Below, one piece after another: positions 23,672-36,099 of a DNA stretch of 64,000 bases. The notes under the pieces were generated by a model that saw only the letters and a list, made by a program, of their open reading frames with translations, made no database searches and was not told the origin of the DNA. Made by a program: the position numbers and the translations under genes. The DNA comes from Saxidomus purpurata (lineage: Eukaryota > Mollusca > Bivalvia > Venerida > Veneridae): contig JAFMSR010000031.1 in NCBI GenBank assembly GCA_022818135.1, positions 372,001 through 436,000 on the forward strand. The letters are read 5' to 3'. Position 1 is the first letter of the stretch. Each line of letters begins with the position of its first letter.

Positions 23672-26387
23672 GGTGATTTTCAGACAGGTGCTTCCCAACC
23701 TATATTTATATAAAAGGAAATTGACATTTCACTTTTTTGTATTACAAGTTTAGAACAGTAAATTGTGTTCAGTATCAATATTACTTATATGAATTAAATA
23801 TATTAAATTATATTACATAAATATAACAACTGTTATTTTCATTGACTATATTCAGTTGTAAGCACTAATTTACAATTTGACTCGTTTTCACGAAGCTATG
23901 CATAGACTTTGGTCCAAGGCTCAAAAATATTTTGCATCCTACATAGTTACATGTACATGTACTTATCGCAGTGATGTATAAAAGGGATTTTGCGACATGT
24001 ATATCAATGCTCCCGAGGGAACTTTGAAAGTTTGGTCCACATCTTGATGGTCCAGGTCACAGACTGTAAGACACCACTTTTGGGGCATTTGTTACTTTCC
24101 AATGACAGCTCTAACGACTTGTTTTCTAAATATTTTTATTAACATCACACTAATTGATTTGACGTGATATTTGTCCACTGCAAAAACCTTAATCCAGAGA
24201 TAGGGCATATCCCCCCTGCACATCTTTTGAGGCTAGGCACTTAGAAAATATCCCACTGTATTATCCAATTCATTCCTCAGTACACTATGGTGCTTTGAGG
24301 TGGTGGTCCATGCCAATTAATGTGTATTCTATGCCCTAATGGGTAAAAGAAAAGGAAAATAGCCATGATCTTGTCTCTTACTAACCTTTTGGCACAAATA
24401 AAGGTCTTTTCTGTCAGCAAGACATCTTTCTTGATAAAATGAAAGCTACTTGTAAATGTGATCCTGGGACTTTAAACATGACTTATTTTTGAAAATGTGT
24501 CAACTTTTGTAGAGCAAATTTAGTTAAAACTTATTTAATTCACTCTGATTGTGAAACAAGTTCTTGCAATCAATATCATATACTCCTGATGACTGTACCC
24601 GTGTGTTCTGACCAGCACTCACACCGATAGAATATTCTTTTCATCATCATTTTAATCATGAGATGTTTCATATTTCCTCACTCAAACTGGAAATATTTAT
24701 TAGGCAACTTCTTTATATCAGTAAGTTATATTAAATGCTCCAAAGCTGTAGTCTCTATCTAACTCCCATCTTATTTATTGTCTGAGTCCGCCACGCAACA
24801 AATGCAAAATTTACCTGAACATGACTGACTAGATTGATCTATGGTCGTCTGCCACCCAGTCGCGCACAAATACTACAACACCAAAGACATCAAAATATAT
24901 ACTGTGATTGTTTTCTAGGAAAACTGCATGGCAGAACTCTTTGTGTATTCAGTGTCACTGTGTAGTTTTTCAGCTCATGGTCAGAATTATTGCTCTTTTA
25001 CTATAAGCAGGAAATGGTCAACTCTTTCCAAACTCCTACCTGCTCTGCCAGCCTGCTTTTAAAAGGAACGTCTCAGGACTGGCAAGTGGCAACATTAACA
25101 AAATGATTAAAAAATCCCGGTAGTATTCATAATATATACATGTACTTATGATATACACTGCAGTTCATCCGTATAACCTGCTTTTGATTACAATAAGTGA
25201 GCGAAAAACATGAGAATGCTGCAAAGTGCATATAAAATGAGTAGTCCATACATCTGCACAGTTGTAAATTATTTAAGAAATATTTTGTGCATTGGAAGTC
25301 TTTGTTCTATGACCAAAGGATTTTTCAGCAACCACTCAAACATTACTTTCTCTTTCACAGTAGATTTCTAAATTTTAACACTGAACTTTCTAATCTTTAT
25401 TTGATCAAGGCTTTTAATATAAAGTTATTCAGACAGTGCCTGACACAAATTTGATCACTTGTTTTCTTGACAAATCTGCTGACTGTGGCACTATGGACAA
25501 TAGCTAGTACATCTGAGCACCGGGAAAGTGGCTCGCACTTTCTGATTGGATCAATCATCATGTTGGACTAATATCTTTCTTTCCTGAAATTAAGATAGGA
25601 TGAAAATTAGCATGTTGGAAGTAGAGATTTATGCACTTGATCATGCCGACAGTGAATACCTTACACCATTCATCACAAGATCCTTAATGTTGGTTAATCT
25701 CTTAAAAAAATTGCATTTTAAAGTGTAAGCTAAGACATGAAACCGGCAAACTATTGACGCATTTCACTAATGGCTATCACTGTACATTAAGGAAACTAAT
25801 AGCAATTAGTTCAGACAGTTTCCTTATTCTTTTATTGCACAGGTGACTTATTATATAAAGCAATAATTGTTTTTATTGCTATAAACAAAATTCAAACTCT
25901 TTTATATAACCAGGCGGCATTTTTTTATACACCAGACTGGCCCACAAGACTTAGTGACAGTGATCCTTAATAAATTACAATGTAATGTGCTATTTTTGTC
26001 GAGACGTGTCAATCTAAATTAAATTAACAATGTGTAAAATGAGTAGCTCATTTTTATTCGCAGTACAGGAATTTTGAACTGTAGTACACATTAGCCCGGC
26101 CCTGTTTTACAAACTACCGGTATATTGTTGCAACATAATTGGAATCACTTAGGTACAAGTTTACCGGATTATCTTGATAAGGCCGCGTCTTACAACATGT
26201 GACGACCTTTGACATAGAAGAGGTTTGATTATTGCCCAAGTGATGCACATTTTATGAGTATATGTTGCCTTCAGGACTGGGGAGTGACCTGTCAGATGTG
26301 TAAACTGTGTTCTCAAAGAATTAAAGACAATAAAATAGTCAAAAAAAATTTAGATAGACATAGCCATTGAACAAGTTTTAAAAGTTA
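23672..26387. other. No gene seen
   Basis: No supported coding frame. AGACATCTTTCTTGATAAAA...GATCCTGGGACTTTAA (about 24420-24475) resembles 21977-22030, a weak dispersed repeat. Confidence 0.4.
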
Positions 26388-26635
26388 GTCCTGTTAGCTC
26401 AATCAGTAGTGAATGAGGCTTGTAATATCCGGGTTGCAGGTTTGATTCCTGTTGCTGACCAACTAAAATAACTAACAGTCTTCCGGATAAAACTTAAAAA
26501 CCAAGGTCCCATGTATGAGTGCTATACACCTGGCATGCATAAGAACCAGGGGTGTCTCTGGAATTGGGATTCTCCGAAACCTAAAATAACTAACCATCGT
26601 CAGCGGGTGCTGGTCGTATGGGAAACCTAACCGCG
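26388..26635 (+). mobile_element. tRNA-Lys-like SINE, copy 1 (diverged)
   Basis: The head TCCTGTTAGCTCAATCAGTAG (A box) and GGTTTGATTCC (B box) are followed by a body shared with the SINE at 59.9 kb: GAGTGCTATACACCTGGCAT, AAGAACCAGGGGTGTCTCTG, and the tail GTATGGGAAACC. The tRNA part is more mutated than in the 59.9-kb copy. Confidence 0.75.
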
Positions 26636-26836
26636 GATTCAGGGCTGGGCTTTAGGGCTGCAGCCCCGAGCTCGGCCCGCAGATGGTTAAGCTGGTACTT
26701 TAAATTGTCCTTGTTAAAAAAGGGCTGACCTGTCAGTTATGCACACAGTGTATTCTCTTATCAAAACATGTTACTCCTTAACCCATTGCAGGAGGACATT
26801 ATAGCTACATACATTTGATTAATTCACCGTAACGAT

Positions 26837-27340
26837 TGAACAACAGTATCAGCTCGGCCCAGAGGCTTTGTCTTGCGTATATAACCAGTATCTGGGCTGA
26901 TGTTTTCGTTTTAATAAAATTGGCTATTTTCCATACTTCTTTGGATAAAATCTAAACATGCCGATTACCGAATTCCTTTAGCATCGCCGAGGTTAGTTGG
27001 ATGATAGGAAAAGTACGACTATTGGCTAAAAATGCAGGTGATTGATTGAAATATGCTGGAATTGACCAGGTGTTATCCAGAGCAAGACATGTAGCCCAAT
27101 GATAAATGAGCTGCACGTTTTACGTTTAGCGACTAAACGTTGGGCATGCGCACTAGCAATTGCACGGTTTCCTATGCGTTGCACGCTGGGCATGCGCACT
27201 AGCAATTGCACGGTTCTACACGCTGCACGCTGCACGCTGGGTATGCGCAATAACATACCGTGCAACACGACCGTGTCCGACACGCGTGCAACACGCTTTT
27301 TCACGCAAACACGGGATACCTACACGCAGGCGCCACTGTA
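26837..27340. repeat. 507-bp dispersed repeat, copy 2
   Basis: Same orientation and boundaries as 18384-18890, with the three GGGCATGCGCA/GGGTATGCGCA units. It abuts the satellite array that starts at 27341 with no spacer. Confidence 0.75.
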
Positions 27341-28795
27341 CCATGCATACAGCATTCTTTTACTTTTAAATACTAAATGTGACCTTGACCTTTAAGGGAG
27401 GGACGTGTTTCTTACACACAGCACATTGTCTTGATGTGCTGAACATTTGTGCAAAGTTATTTTAAAATCAATCAATGCATGACAAAATTACAGTCCGGAC
27501 ACCAATGTATGCATAAATACAGGATTCCATTACCTATAAACTCTAAGTGTGACCTTGACCTGTGAGTGAGGGACGTGGGTTTTGCACGCGACACGTCAAC
27601 TTGATGTGCTGAACATTTGTGCCAAGTTATCTTAAAATCAATCAGTGCATGACAAAGTTACAGTCCGGACACCAATGTATGCATATAATACAGGATTCCA
27701 TTCCCTTTAAACTCTAAGTGTGATCTTGACGTTTAAGGGAGGGACGTGAGTCTTGCACGCGATACATCAGCTTGATGTGCTGAACATTTGTGCCAAGTTA
27801 TTTTTAAATCAATCAATGCATGACAAAGTTACAGTCCGGACACGAATGTGTCCATATATACAGGATTCCATTCCCTTCAAACTCTAAGTGTGACCTTGAC
27901 CTTTGAGTTAGGGACGTGGGTCTTGCACGCGACACGTTGTCTTAATGTGCTAGACATTTGTGCCAAGTTATTTTAAAATCCTTCAATGCATGACAAAGTT
28001 ACAGTCCGGACACCAGTGTATGCATATAATACAGGATTCCATTCCCTTTAAACTCTAAGTGTGATCTTGACCTTTAAGGGAGGGACGTGGGTCTTGCACG
28101 CGACACATCAGCTTGATGTGCTGAACATTTATGCCAAGTCATTTGTAAATCTATCAATGCATGACAAAGTTATAGTCCGGACACGAATGTGTGCATATAT
28201 ACAGGATTCCATTACCTATAAACTCTAAGTGTGACCTTGACCTTTGAGATAGGGACGTGGGTCTTGCACGCGACACATCAACTTGATGTGCTAGACATTT
28301 GTGCCAAGTTATTTTAAAATCCTTCAGTGCATGACAAAGTTACAGTTCGGACACCAATGTATGCATATAATACAGGATTCCATTCCCTTTAAACTCTAAG
28401 TGTGACCTTGACCTTTGGTATAGGGACGTGGGTCTTGCACGCGACACGTTGTCTTGATGTGCTGAACATTTGCCCCAAATTATTTTTAAATCCTTCCATG
28501 CATGACAAAATAACAGTCCGGACACGAATGTGTGCATATATAGAGGATTTAATTACCTTCAAACTCTAAGTGTGACCTTGACCTTTGAGGTAGGGACATG
28601 GGTTTTGCACGCGACACACCTTCTTGATGTGTTGAACATTTGTGCCAAGTTAGTTTAAAAGCTTTCAATGCATGACAAAGTTACAGCCCGGACACGAAAA
28701 AATGTAAGGTCGGACGCACAGACGGACGAACGGACGGACAGACGGAGGGTGCGATTTTATTTATGCTACCCTTCGGGGGCATAAAAATACATTTA
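27341..28795. repeat. Satellite-like array, eight ~171-bp units, hairpin end
   Basis: GTGAYCTTGACS landmarks lie at about 27380, 27551, 27723, 27892, 28064, 28234, 28407 and 28574, giving a period of 170-172 bp. Units share GGGACGTG, GATGTGCTGAACATTTGTGC, ATGCATGACAAAGTTACAG and CAGTCCGGACAC. The array ends in a GACGGACGAACGGACGGAC run and an imperfect hairpin ATGCTACCCTTCGGGGGCAT. A tandem core followed by a 3' hairpin recalls mollusc HINE/pearl-type non-autonomous elements (inference). There is no coding. Confidence 0.85.
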
Positions 28796-30424
28796 ACGTA
28801 CATCTTTTAAACAAATGCAAATACAGTCTGTAACCGACGTCGATAGGACATGGTGAACCGATCATACTTAAGTTTTAAAAGGACACACTCTATAACTTAT
28901 GTCAAACTAATAACCTCTAAAACATTAATAATAGAACATTTGAAAGTATTATAACTTAAAGGCCGGGGAAGAACTATGAAAAGGGCTCAGGTAGAGAAAT
29001 GGCCACTTGCTTCACATACACTGAGCTAACAACATCAGAGGTTTAAATCAAAATTTTAATGAAATTAAAATCTAGATTTGTTTGAAATTTAGCATAAAAG
29101 TTCTTTAGCATAAATGTCATTATGTCTGAAAATATAAAGTTCATTGCTTGTCTAAAAGTGTGACTTCCAGGAAAAAAACTTGTGTTGTCTGCTTCGAAAT
29201 TTGAATTTGCCTCTACAATGATTGGCAGCTTTTTCATTGGCTGAGAGCTAATAATATCACAGCCGTTGTATGAGTCACACACACATTGACATAAGGCGGG
29301 AAAATTCCACATGTAATGTTTTGTATAGAACAGTTCTACTTTATATAAGTTTTATGCATAATTAGCTGTAATAAGTTTCATCCCAAAATAAAATGTTATC
29401 TGGTATAAATTAATAGTCCCATAAATGACCTAGGTATAGCTTTCCACAATATTTATTCATCAAAGTTGCTCTTCATTCAATATTGACCTTGAATGTTTAT
29501 CAAAATTAATGGCATTTCTCACAACTAAGTGACATTCCTTTCTGGTGTGTATCCAGATAAATGATTTCTCCCTGATATAGTTAACTGGCCATTGTCTCAC
29601 TATCGAAAGTAGAAAATCTTTTTAAAGCACTCATACATAAAGAAAATGTACATGGGAAACATACATCGACTCACTGTTTAATCCTTCAATAAAACATTGC
29701 AATAACTGAAAGTTAACTTTAAATTTATTTGAAGTGCTCACAAAAGTGGACAATAAGTTATGTTATTTATTCTGAAATTGCACTTCCCAACATCAAGCAG
29801 ACGATTTCTGTGTTTACATTATCACATTACAAAGTATTGTTAACCCTCTGCTAGGTAGTACAGCTCCTCCCTACTCTCCTAACATGCTTAATTGCTTGCC
29901 GGCCGGTATTTCACTGAAACAAACCCCGGCCTTTAACCTAAAAGTTTCAGCCATTATCGATAAAATCAGCAGTTTAAAATATACTGCAGTACAGTAAAAC
30001 CATTCAATAATCTATGTAGAGTTGTTGTTGTACAATTAATGGGTGGATGCGATTTTTATAGAAAGCCTCAATATTGATTTATTGTGGTAAAATGAGGCAT
30101 TTTTCGCCATAGGTTCTTCTTTGAAATTGTATATATTTATCATTTTACGTTTATTTAACACATAATCCATGTTTCGAGAATATATCTGCTAGATGTATGG
30201 AGTGCCACTTCAAAGTGTTAGGTTTTCATTATAGGGTCAAATTATCTTTTGTTTTAAAATCTTCTTTAATTTTTATTGGTTTTCCTTATACGGTTAAAGT
30301 TTGAAACGAAGATGGCGTCATCGGCGGTGTCAAAATCGTTGTCATTAAGTGCACACCTAAAAGTAAAACGTGCATATTTTATTTTACGACATAAGTAACA
30401 TGAGTGGTCCAAGTTTGAGGCTTA
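28796..30424. other. No gene seen
   Basis: No supported feature. A minus-strand 89-codon frame at 29043-29312 has no recognisable motif and is likely chance. Confidence 0.4.
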
Positions 30425-30656
30425 GTGCCCCACTGTGTTCCTTTAATTGTTCGTTTTGTCCTCGTGTGTTTGCTTTGTATGCTAGTGTGTGCTGGTAGTG
30501 TATGTGTGTGTGTGTACATGATTGTGTGCGTGTGTGTGTGTGTGGGCGGGGGGGGGGGGTTGGTGGTGTGCGCTTCTGGGTGCTGTGGGGCTCGTTTTGG
30601 AGATGCTGTGTTTTTGGTACGTGGCATTCCCTGTTTGATATTATTTTTGTTTTTAT
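30425..30656 (+). mobile_element. RTX tail-only copy 4
   Basis: It starts in the tail at GTGCCCCACTGTGTTCC and ends at GATATTATTTTTGTTTTT. The (TG)n tract is interrupted by a G13 run (30549-30561), unlike other copies. The 5' truncation point is within 3 nt of that of copy 9 in the Gypsy gag. Confidence 0.88.
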
Positions 30657-30884
30657 AACTGTAATTTTGCCTATTTCTATTGTGTTGTACATGTTTTCTT
30701 AATATTGATGACGTTATACACTTCAGTCCAACGTCTTTCAACCGAAAATACCGACTACGATCATACAGTACGGCCGGCCAAGGACAGCTACGACATTACA
30801 ATTTCAAATCTTATGCGTATTAGTTGCCGTTGTCCACCAACATTCGAATAAATCTGTTTGTTGCGATTTGCACAGACATGGGTC

Positions 30885-31446
30885 ATGCGAATATAACGTT
30901 GTTAAAACGCACAGTATAGATCGAATTCCTCAATCATTGCCTAGAAATTTATGGGTATTTTTAACTTCAAGCAGGGATTCTATTATAGAAGCAAACATTA
31001 CAAAAATAAAGAGTCTCAGCATAGGAATTCCTTACGTTGCACCTTACGACACAGTCTTAAAGATTGGTCATTTAATAGCTTATAATTATCAGCCGATATT
31101 TGGAGTCACAGACAAGGAAATGGAAGATATAGCTATATACTTGCGATATTGGGATATATTACGGCAATGCTGTGGAATGCAAATGTCCAACACATTCCGG
31201 AACCTCTTAATAGCGAAATGGCAACATAATTCACAAGCTATGACCGAAAGACATAAATGTGAAATATATAATATTACCGACATTGAGAGGAAGTTCATTG
31301 AAACAAAGATTTTCAAACAATTTGCTCAAATTAAAACACTAACAAAACCATCGAATGTCGACGGTGACTTAATCGGTACATATTGTGAGAGATGTAATAA
31401 AAACATTGCACGAAAACGTTTGTCGATGAGAGACAAATGTACGTAG
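30885..31446 (+). CDS. Candidate exon of an uncharacterised protein
   Basis: An open frame of ~187 codons ends at TAG 31444-31446 with normal amino-acid composition, unlike the low-complexity frames elsewhere. A plausible 3' splice site (CTGTTTGTTGCGATTTGCACAG) ends at 30884, and the frame has no good ATG upstream, so it is more likely an internal or terminal exon than a single-exon gene. Features: an early cysteine (HGSCEYNVV), SLPRNLWVFLTSSRDS, a YLRYWDILRQCCGM segment, a charged helix ERKFIETKIFKQ, and a C-terminal CERC pair with a last cysteine three residues from the end. I do not recognise the family. The cysteine spacing would suit a secreted or zinc-binding protein. No upstream exon is identified. 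Confidence 0.5.
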
Positions 31447-32360
31447 CTGTGGTAGACTTTTCGCCGCCTTATTCTTAAAATGTTTCTATCTACAATTTTG
31501 CTATTTTGAGAAAAATGACGTTTACCCTTTCAACGTTCATAACTTTTATCTGTTACGTCCCACTGAAATGATACTTATGACTTCGGCAATCAGTGTTTAT
31601 ATGAAACAGTGACACATATCAATATTTCGCCATGCCAAATGAGTTTGGAGAAAAATGAACAAAATATTTTGAGATAGAGCAAAAAGGCAAAACTAAATGA
31701 AAACAAATTACTCTTAAAGTGCACTTCTGGAGATAGATCAATATAATGTTACATTATTATGTGGAGTTAGCGTATTCTAATAGTGACTATTCAGCATTTG
31801 ATTTGAATGAAAACGTTCCGTCAAATAATTACTGATAGCCCAAACTCACTTAAAACCCATATGGGCATATTCAGCCAAACAGCTGTTTGTTTGTTTATGT
31901 GCTTTTTGGGTCCACCATCTTCGTTCGAGGCTTAAAGCGGTACGACCCGTCCTACACAGCTACGCTCGCTTGAAACATTTTTCTTTCAGTTGACGAAGAA
32001 ATTATCAAAATAGGCCAACCTATTGTCCGGCAAATTAAAAAGACCTTCAACATAAATTTGTTCATTTAAAACACATGATTTTATGTTTACAGTAGGCGTT
32101 TGTTAAAACAATTTTGGGAACTTTGTAGAACAGTAAGATCAACTATGACACAATCTTTAATTGAAAATGTATAACCCCACCTCCCTAAAATACATTATAT
32201 CTTTAAATTTTAAACAGTACCTTGTTATATTCCATTACACGAACGGAAGCACATCATGAAAAGTTAAGCAGGAACAACGCGAAATCAAATAACATGTTTT
32301 ACCAATGCAAAAGATTGACATACTAAGTCTTGTGCCCATTTTGTGGACTAAACCAAAACA
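31447..32360. other. No gene seen
   Basis: Nothing supported downstream of the candidate exon; no clear polyadenylation context was settled. Confidence 0.35.
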
Positions 32361-32800
32361 ACAAGAGGCCCATAAGGGCCAGTATCGCTCTCCTGGACTG
32401 ACAGGACTCCACCGAGTGCATTTGTGAATATCTTTTGGAGTATTATTACGGAAACGCTAACAGAGGACACTGTGACCTTGACTTTGACCCACTGCCACGA
32501 TAAAAAACAGTAGGGATCATCTATTCAGTAAGACCAATCTTCATATGAAGTTCGAAGACCGTTGTTGGTAATTACATCTCAAAAGATTAAGCGGAAATAA
32601 TTTTCAAAGTTTGGGTCACTGTAACCTTGACCTTTAACCCAATCCCCTTAAGACAGTAGGGACCACCTACAGGCAACCATCAACAGGTTTCATGAAAGTC
32701 AAATGAAAAATGGGATCTGTAGTGTTATCAAGGAAATGTTTACGGACAAACGGTAGGACGGATAACGGACAAACCACCATTGCATAAGCTCTGCTGGATT
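32361..32800. repeat. Dispersed repeat with hairpin start
   Basis: It starts ACAAGAGGCCCATAAGGGCC (stem GGCCC/GGGCC) and contains TGTGACCTTGACTTTGACCC and TGTAACCTTGACCTTTAACCC in two ~150-bp related blocks, each with CAGTAGGGAYCA. It ends in an ACGGACAAACGGTAGGACGGA run. The architecture matches the elements at 2.7 kb and 27.4 kb. Confidence 0.5.
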
Positions 32801-32987
32801 TTGTCTTCGAATATTTGCATGATAACTGCATGGTACGATTTAAAGTCAAAGTCACTTTATATTACATATCAACTGTTATATCATTTTACCAAAGCATAGT
32901 AATCATCTTCGTAAATGCCATTATGCATGAAGCATACTGATCTGTGTAGACAAAACCTGCAACAACTACATATTGTCTTTAAGTGTT

Positions 32988-33880
32988 CAAAGTATCAGCA
33001 TCTTTAACAGACTTTTCTGAATTTGACAAATCTTCCACGAAAGTACGATCTTCTTCTGGCATAAATCTTAACATACTTTCAATATCCTTTCTCTTCTTAT
33101 CTGACATGTTTGACTTTAATTGCAATGGTTTTGCCTCACGAAGCGTTTTGCTTTATCTAAGGACCTGTTTTTCCTGAGAATACTTACCGGTACTTCAACA
33201 TAATCCTTATCAAAAGAAGTATTGAAAAATACATGAAAGGGCAGACCATTGACTTGTTTCAAAGCTTTAACCTTCAGAAACAGAACCTGTATGAAAGAAC
33301 TGTGGCTGCAGCACTTTGGAAATCAAAACATCTCTTCTTCCCTTAGCTGAATAACAAACATTTTGTTTGGACGAACTTGATTAAGCTTTGTTATGAAGAT
33401 TAATGTACTATAATAATTTGAAACCCTGAGCTTTTTCTCAATGTGAGAATGTAATATGTCTATTTCTTGTATACTAGAATGGCCTGGAGTTCCAAATTGT
33501 TTGACAATTTCTCTTACTTCAGGGTGTATGTGATGGAACAATTTATTGCATAACAGATAATTTTGTTTCTATTTTGAGGAATGCAGGATTCGCACCATAA
33601 AGTTATTTTTCTCCTTAGGATATTTCTCTACAATTTTCTCTCAAATTATAGAAACAGCACTTGCAAATTCACTCGGACCGCGACCTGTAGTTTGCCATAT
33701 TTATGAACAAAAAATGAAAGACAATTTAAAATCATAACGGTATTTTATGAAAAAGAGAAATCTATGGGATGGAATACCGAATGCTTTCAAACAACACTTA
33801 ATATGTTCTTCAAATATCCAGATTTGTGCTTTAATAACAGTAGTTTCACGTCTTGTCAACATTGTTGCTGTTGTTAAAAC
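32988..33880 (-). pseudogene. Broken transposase-like gene
   Basis: The minus strand carries several in-order fragments in shifting frames: an upstream block with PVLTTATMLTRRETTV; a FMVWCESCIPQNRNKIICYA block (33565-33625); PGHSSIQEIDILHSHIEKKL (33420-33500); and a C-terminal KRKDIESMLRFMPEEDRTF (33020-33100). The order W-x-E-S-C-x-x-Q-N-R-N, then GHSxxExDxxHSxIE, is familiar from a large family of invertebrate transposase-like proteins with acidic catalytic residues; I cannot name the superfamily. Stops and frameshifts separate the blocks, so it is dead. Confidence 0.6.
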
Positions 33881-34379
33881 TGGAGTTAGAGCAAACTCAT
33901 TCTAAGATCATATTTAGTCATGTGACTAAGACTCTTTATATTGATTGGCTACAACACATTTTTAGACTAAAATTGATGTAAGAAATGGAGATGTGATAAA
34001 ATACAGGCCAAGTACCTCGTATTATAGTGGACATAGAGCAAATACATAGTCAGGATCTCAATTTCTATGACGTCGATGTACAAAAGGAAAGTTTTGGTAG
34101 ATAGAGCAAAGTTGGATTAAGTCATATGTGTAATTATCTCATTTTTTACAAAATGGTAGATAGGACATTTTAGACTTAGGCGACGTTTTCTTAAACTGAA
34201 GTACAAATAGTTTCTTGTGTTTCAAAGGAGTTCATATACATTTGAATTTAAGTACAACGGTCATTATTATTCATTTAAAAGTATACATTTGTGAATAGTT
34301 ACGAGTGCGTTAAAAGGTTTCCGAGATACTCTGACATTTCTTATAATGAACAATATTATATGACGGTGTGTGATTTTAA

Positions 34380-34689
34380 AGGGCCAGGGAGCTGAAGTAG
34401 CCAGAAAATTGTTTTTGCAATCAATCGCATTCCATCTAGACGTGGGGGTATTAAGCCAGTGCTCTTAAAATCTATGAACAATAGTGTGAAATCCCGTGTA
34501 ATGAGAACACGCAAGGAAATGAGGTCAGCAGGCTACAAGCTAGTGGGTGATGTGACAACCCCCAATACAGGCCTCATCAGTCGCTTGCAACGACCTCCAG
34601 ACATACAAAATGCCTGGTACTTTAATGGTGATTTTTATGGACTTACTTGTAGAAATGAAAGATTGAGGTGTGTATGTGTATGTGTATGA
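34380..34689 (+). pseudogene. L1-like ORF1 C-terminal fragment
   Basis: The frame with GGIKPVLLKSMNNSVKSR, TRKEMRSAGYKLVGDVT and NTGLISRLQRPPDIQNAWYF has the layout of the C-terminal nucleic-acid-binding part of LINE-1-type ORF1 proteins (K.....KR..LKG.G....ED.T..N..L.........AW...G). An AEVARKLFLQ segment precedes it in another frame. It lies upstream of, and on the same strand as, the LINE ORF2 pieces at 36.1-41.1 kb, so it probably belongs to the same element. The frame decays into a GTATGT run at the right. Confidence 0.45.
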
Positions 34690-34708
34690 TAACATTGAAA
34701 ACATTATA

Positions 34709-34825
34709 AAAACAAAAAAACGCAGCCTCCCCAAAACGAGCCACACTACCTACCGCCTTGGAACGGTCAGTGGCAAAAACACCACTGGGGAGCTTAAACC
34801 GGTTTATGGTGCGCACCCGACCTCA
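34709..34825 (-). mobile_element. RTX tail copy 5, internally deleted
   Basis: On the minus strand the first ~85 nt (CAGTGGTGTTTTTGCCACTG hairpin, TTGGAACGG complement) join directly to the CGTTTTGGGGAGGCTGCGTTT block. The (TG)n and flanks are missing, and so are the last ~35 nt after TTTTTTTG. It begins near TGAGGTCGGGTGCGCACC. Confidence 0.8.
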
Positions 34826-35298
34826 GTCATACAGAGATAGAGGTGCTCAGTTAAGAAAATAGAAGACATTGATATACTATTGCTGTAGAAAATGCATGTA
34901 ACATTTTGACACTTCAGACAAGGTCATAAATACACATCTTTATCTTTATCCACCAAAAGTCCATATATAGTTTCTTTGTTGTTGTTGTATTGTAATGTTT
35001 CACACTACTGATAACAATGCAAAAAATAATCCAATACAATGAACTGTTATTTACATTTTTTACAATAACCCATCAGGTTTTTCCATAATGTTACCTAACT
35101 ACTAGCACTCATACATACATGTATATATGCTAAGTAGGAATGGGTTATTTATATGTTGAGACATCATTTAAATCAGTACATAAAAACACTATGCTACACC
35201 TCTTGGCCTTAGGGTATACGAGGTTAATTGATTTGTATTAAAAGTGGTATTTCTTTAGTAAAAGTCATGCTTTCTCTATTTATGGAAATGGTTTCGTC

Positions 35299-35878
35299 CA
35301 CTGGGACGAAACTGTTTTGATTTCTGTCCTCTGGCCTGTTTCGTCGGGCCCTTAAGGGTGTTTCTCTTGGTGCTCTGCCTTCTGCAAAGGCATTGAGTAC
35401 ATACGTTTTTTGGTTCTCAAGGTTTGCTTTTTATATATTTATACACGAGCATTTTTGTGTTTTACATACCATGCCTTTTGTTTCCATTACGTGTGTTAGA
35501 GATTCACCTAGCAGGGATTACTTTTATTTACACTGTCCTGTGACTTTGGAACATGGTGGGGGTAAGAGTGAGGTTGGGTGCGCACCATAAACCGGTTTAA
35601 GCTCCCCAGTGGTGTTTTTGCCACTGACCGTTCCAAGGCGGTGCCCCACTGTGTTCCTTTAATTGTTCGTTTTGTCCTCGTGTGTTTGCTTTGTATGCTA
35701 GTGTGTGTTGGTAGTGTATATGTGTGTGTGTGTACATGATTGTGTGTGTGTGTCGTGTGTGTGTGCGTGTGTGTGTGTGTGTGTTGGTGGTGTGCACTTC
35801 TGGGTGCTGTGGGGTTCGTTTTTTGGGGAGGCTGCGTTTTTGTTACGTGGCATTCCCTGTTTGATATTATTTTTGTTT
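35299..35878 (+). mobile_element. RTX tail-only copy 6, fold-back 5' junction
   Basis: It covers the tail from CACTGGGACGAAACTG through CCCTTAAGGG, hairpin and (TG)n to GATATTATTTTTGTTT. Immediately upstream 35291-35299 reads GTTTCGTCC, the exact inverse of GGACGAAAC at 35304-35312, so the 5' junction is a 9-bp fold-back. Confidence 0.88.
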
Positions 35879-36099
35879 CCATAAATTGGGGTTTTCACAG
35901 TCTATTTTTAATATGTTAAAAGTAGTGATACATGTTTAGTCAATATTTTCAGATGTCGAATTGTTCACTTTTTTACACATACTTTGTTCTGTTTTTATAT
36001 ATACATAGTACACTTTCTTTTGTATTTTTTGAAGTTATTTGTTGTTATCGTCGACACTGGGATGATGCATTCAGCGATGCATTATTTGTTCTATTATAT

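Noticed and set aside
27341..28795. CRISPR array
   Set aside because: Units are ~171-bp direct repeats with no short repeat/variable spacer alternation, in a eukaryotic context.
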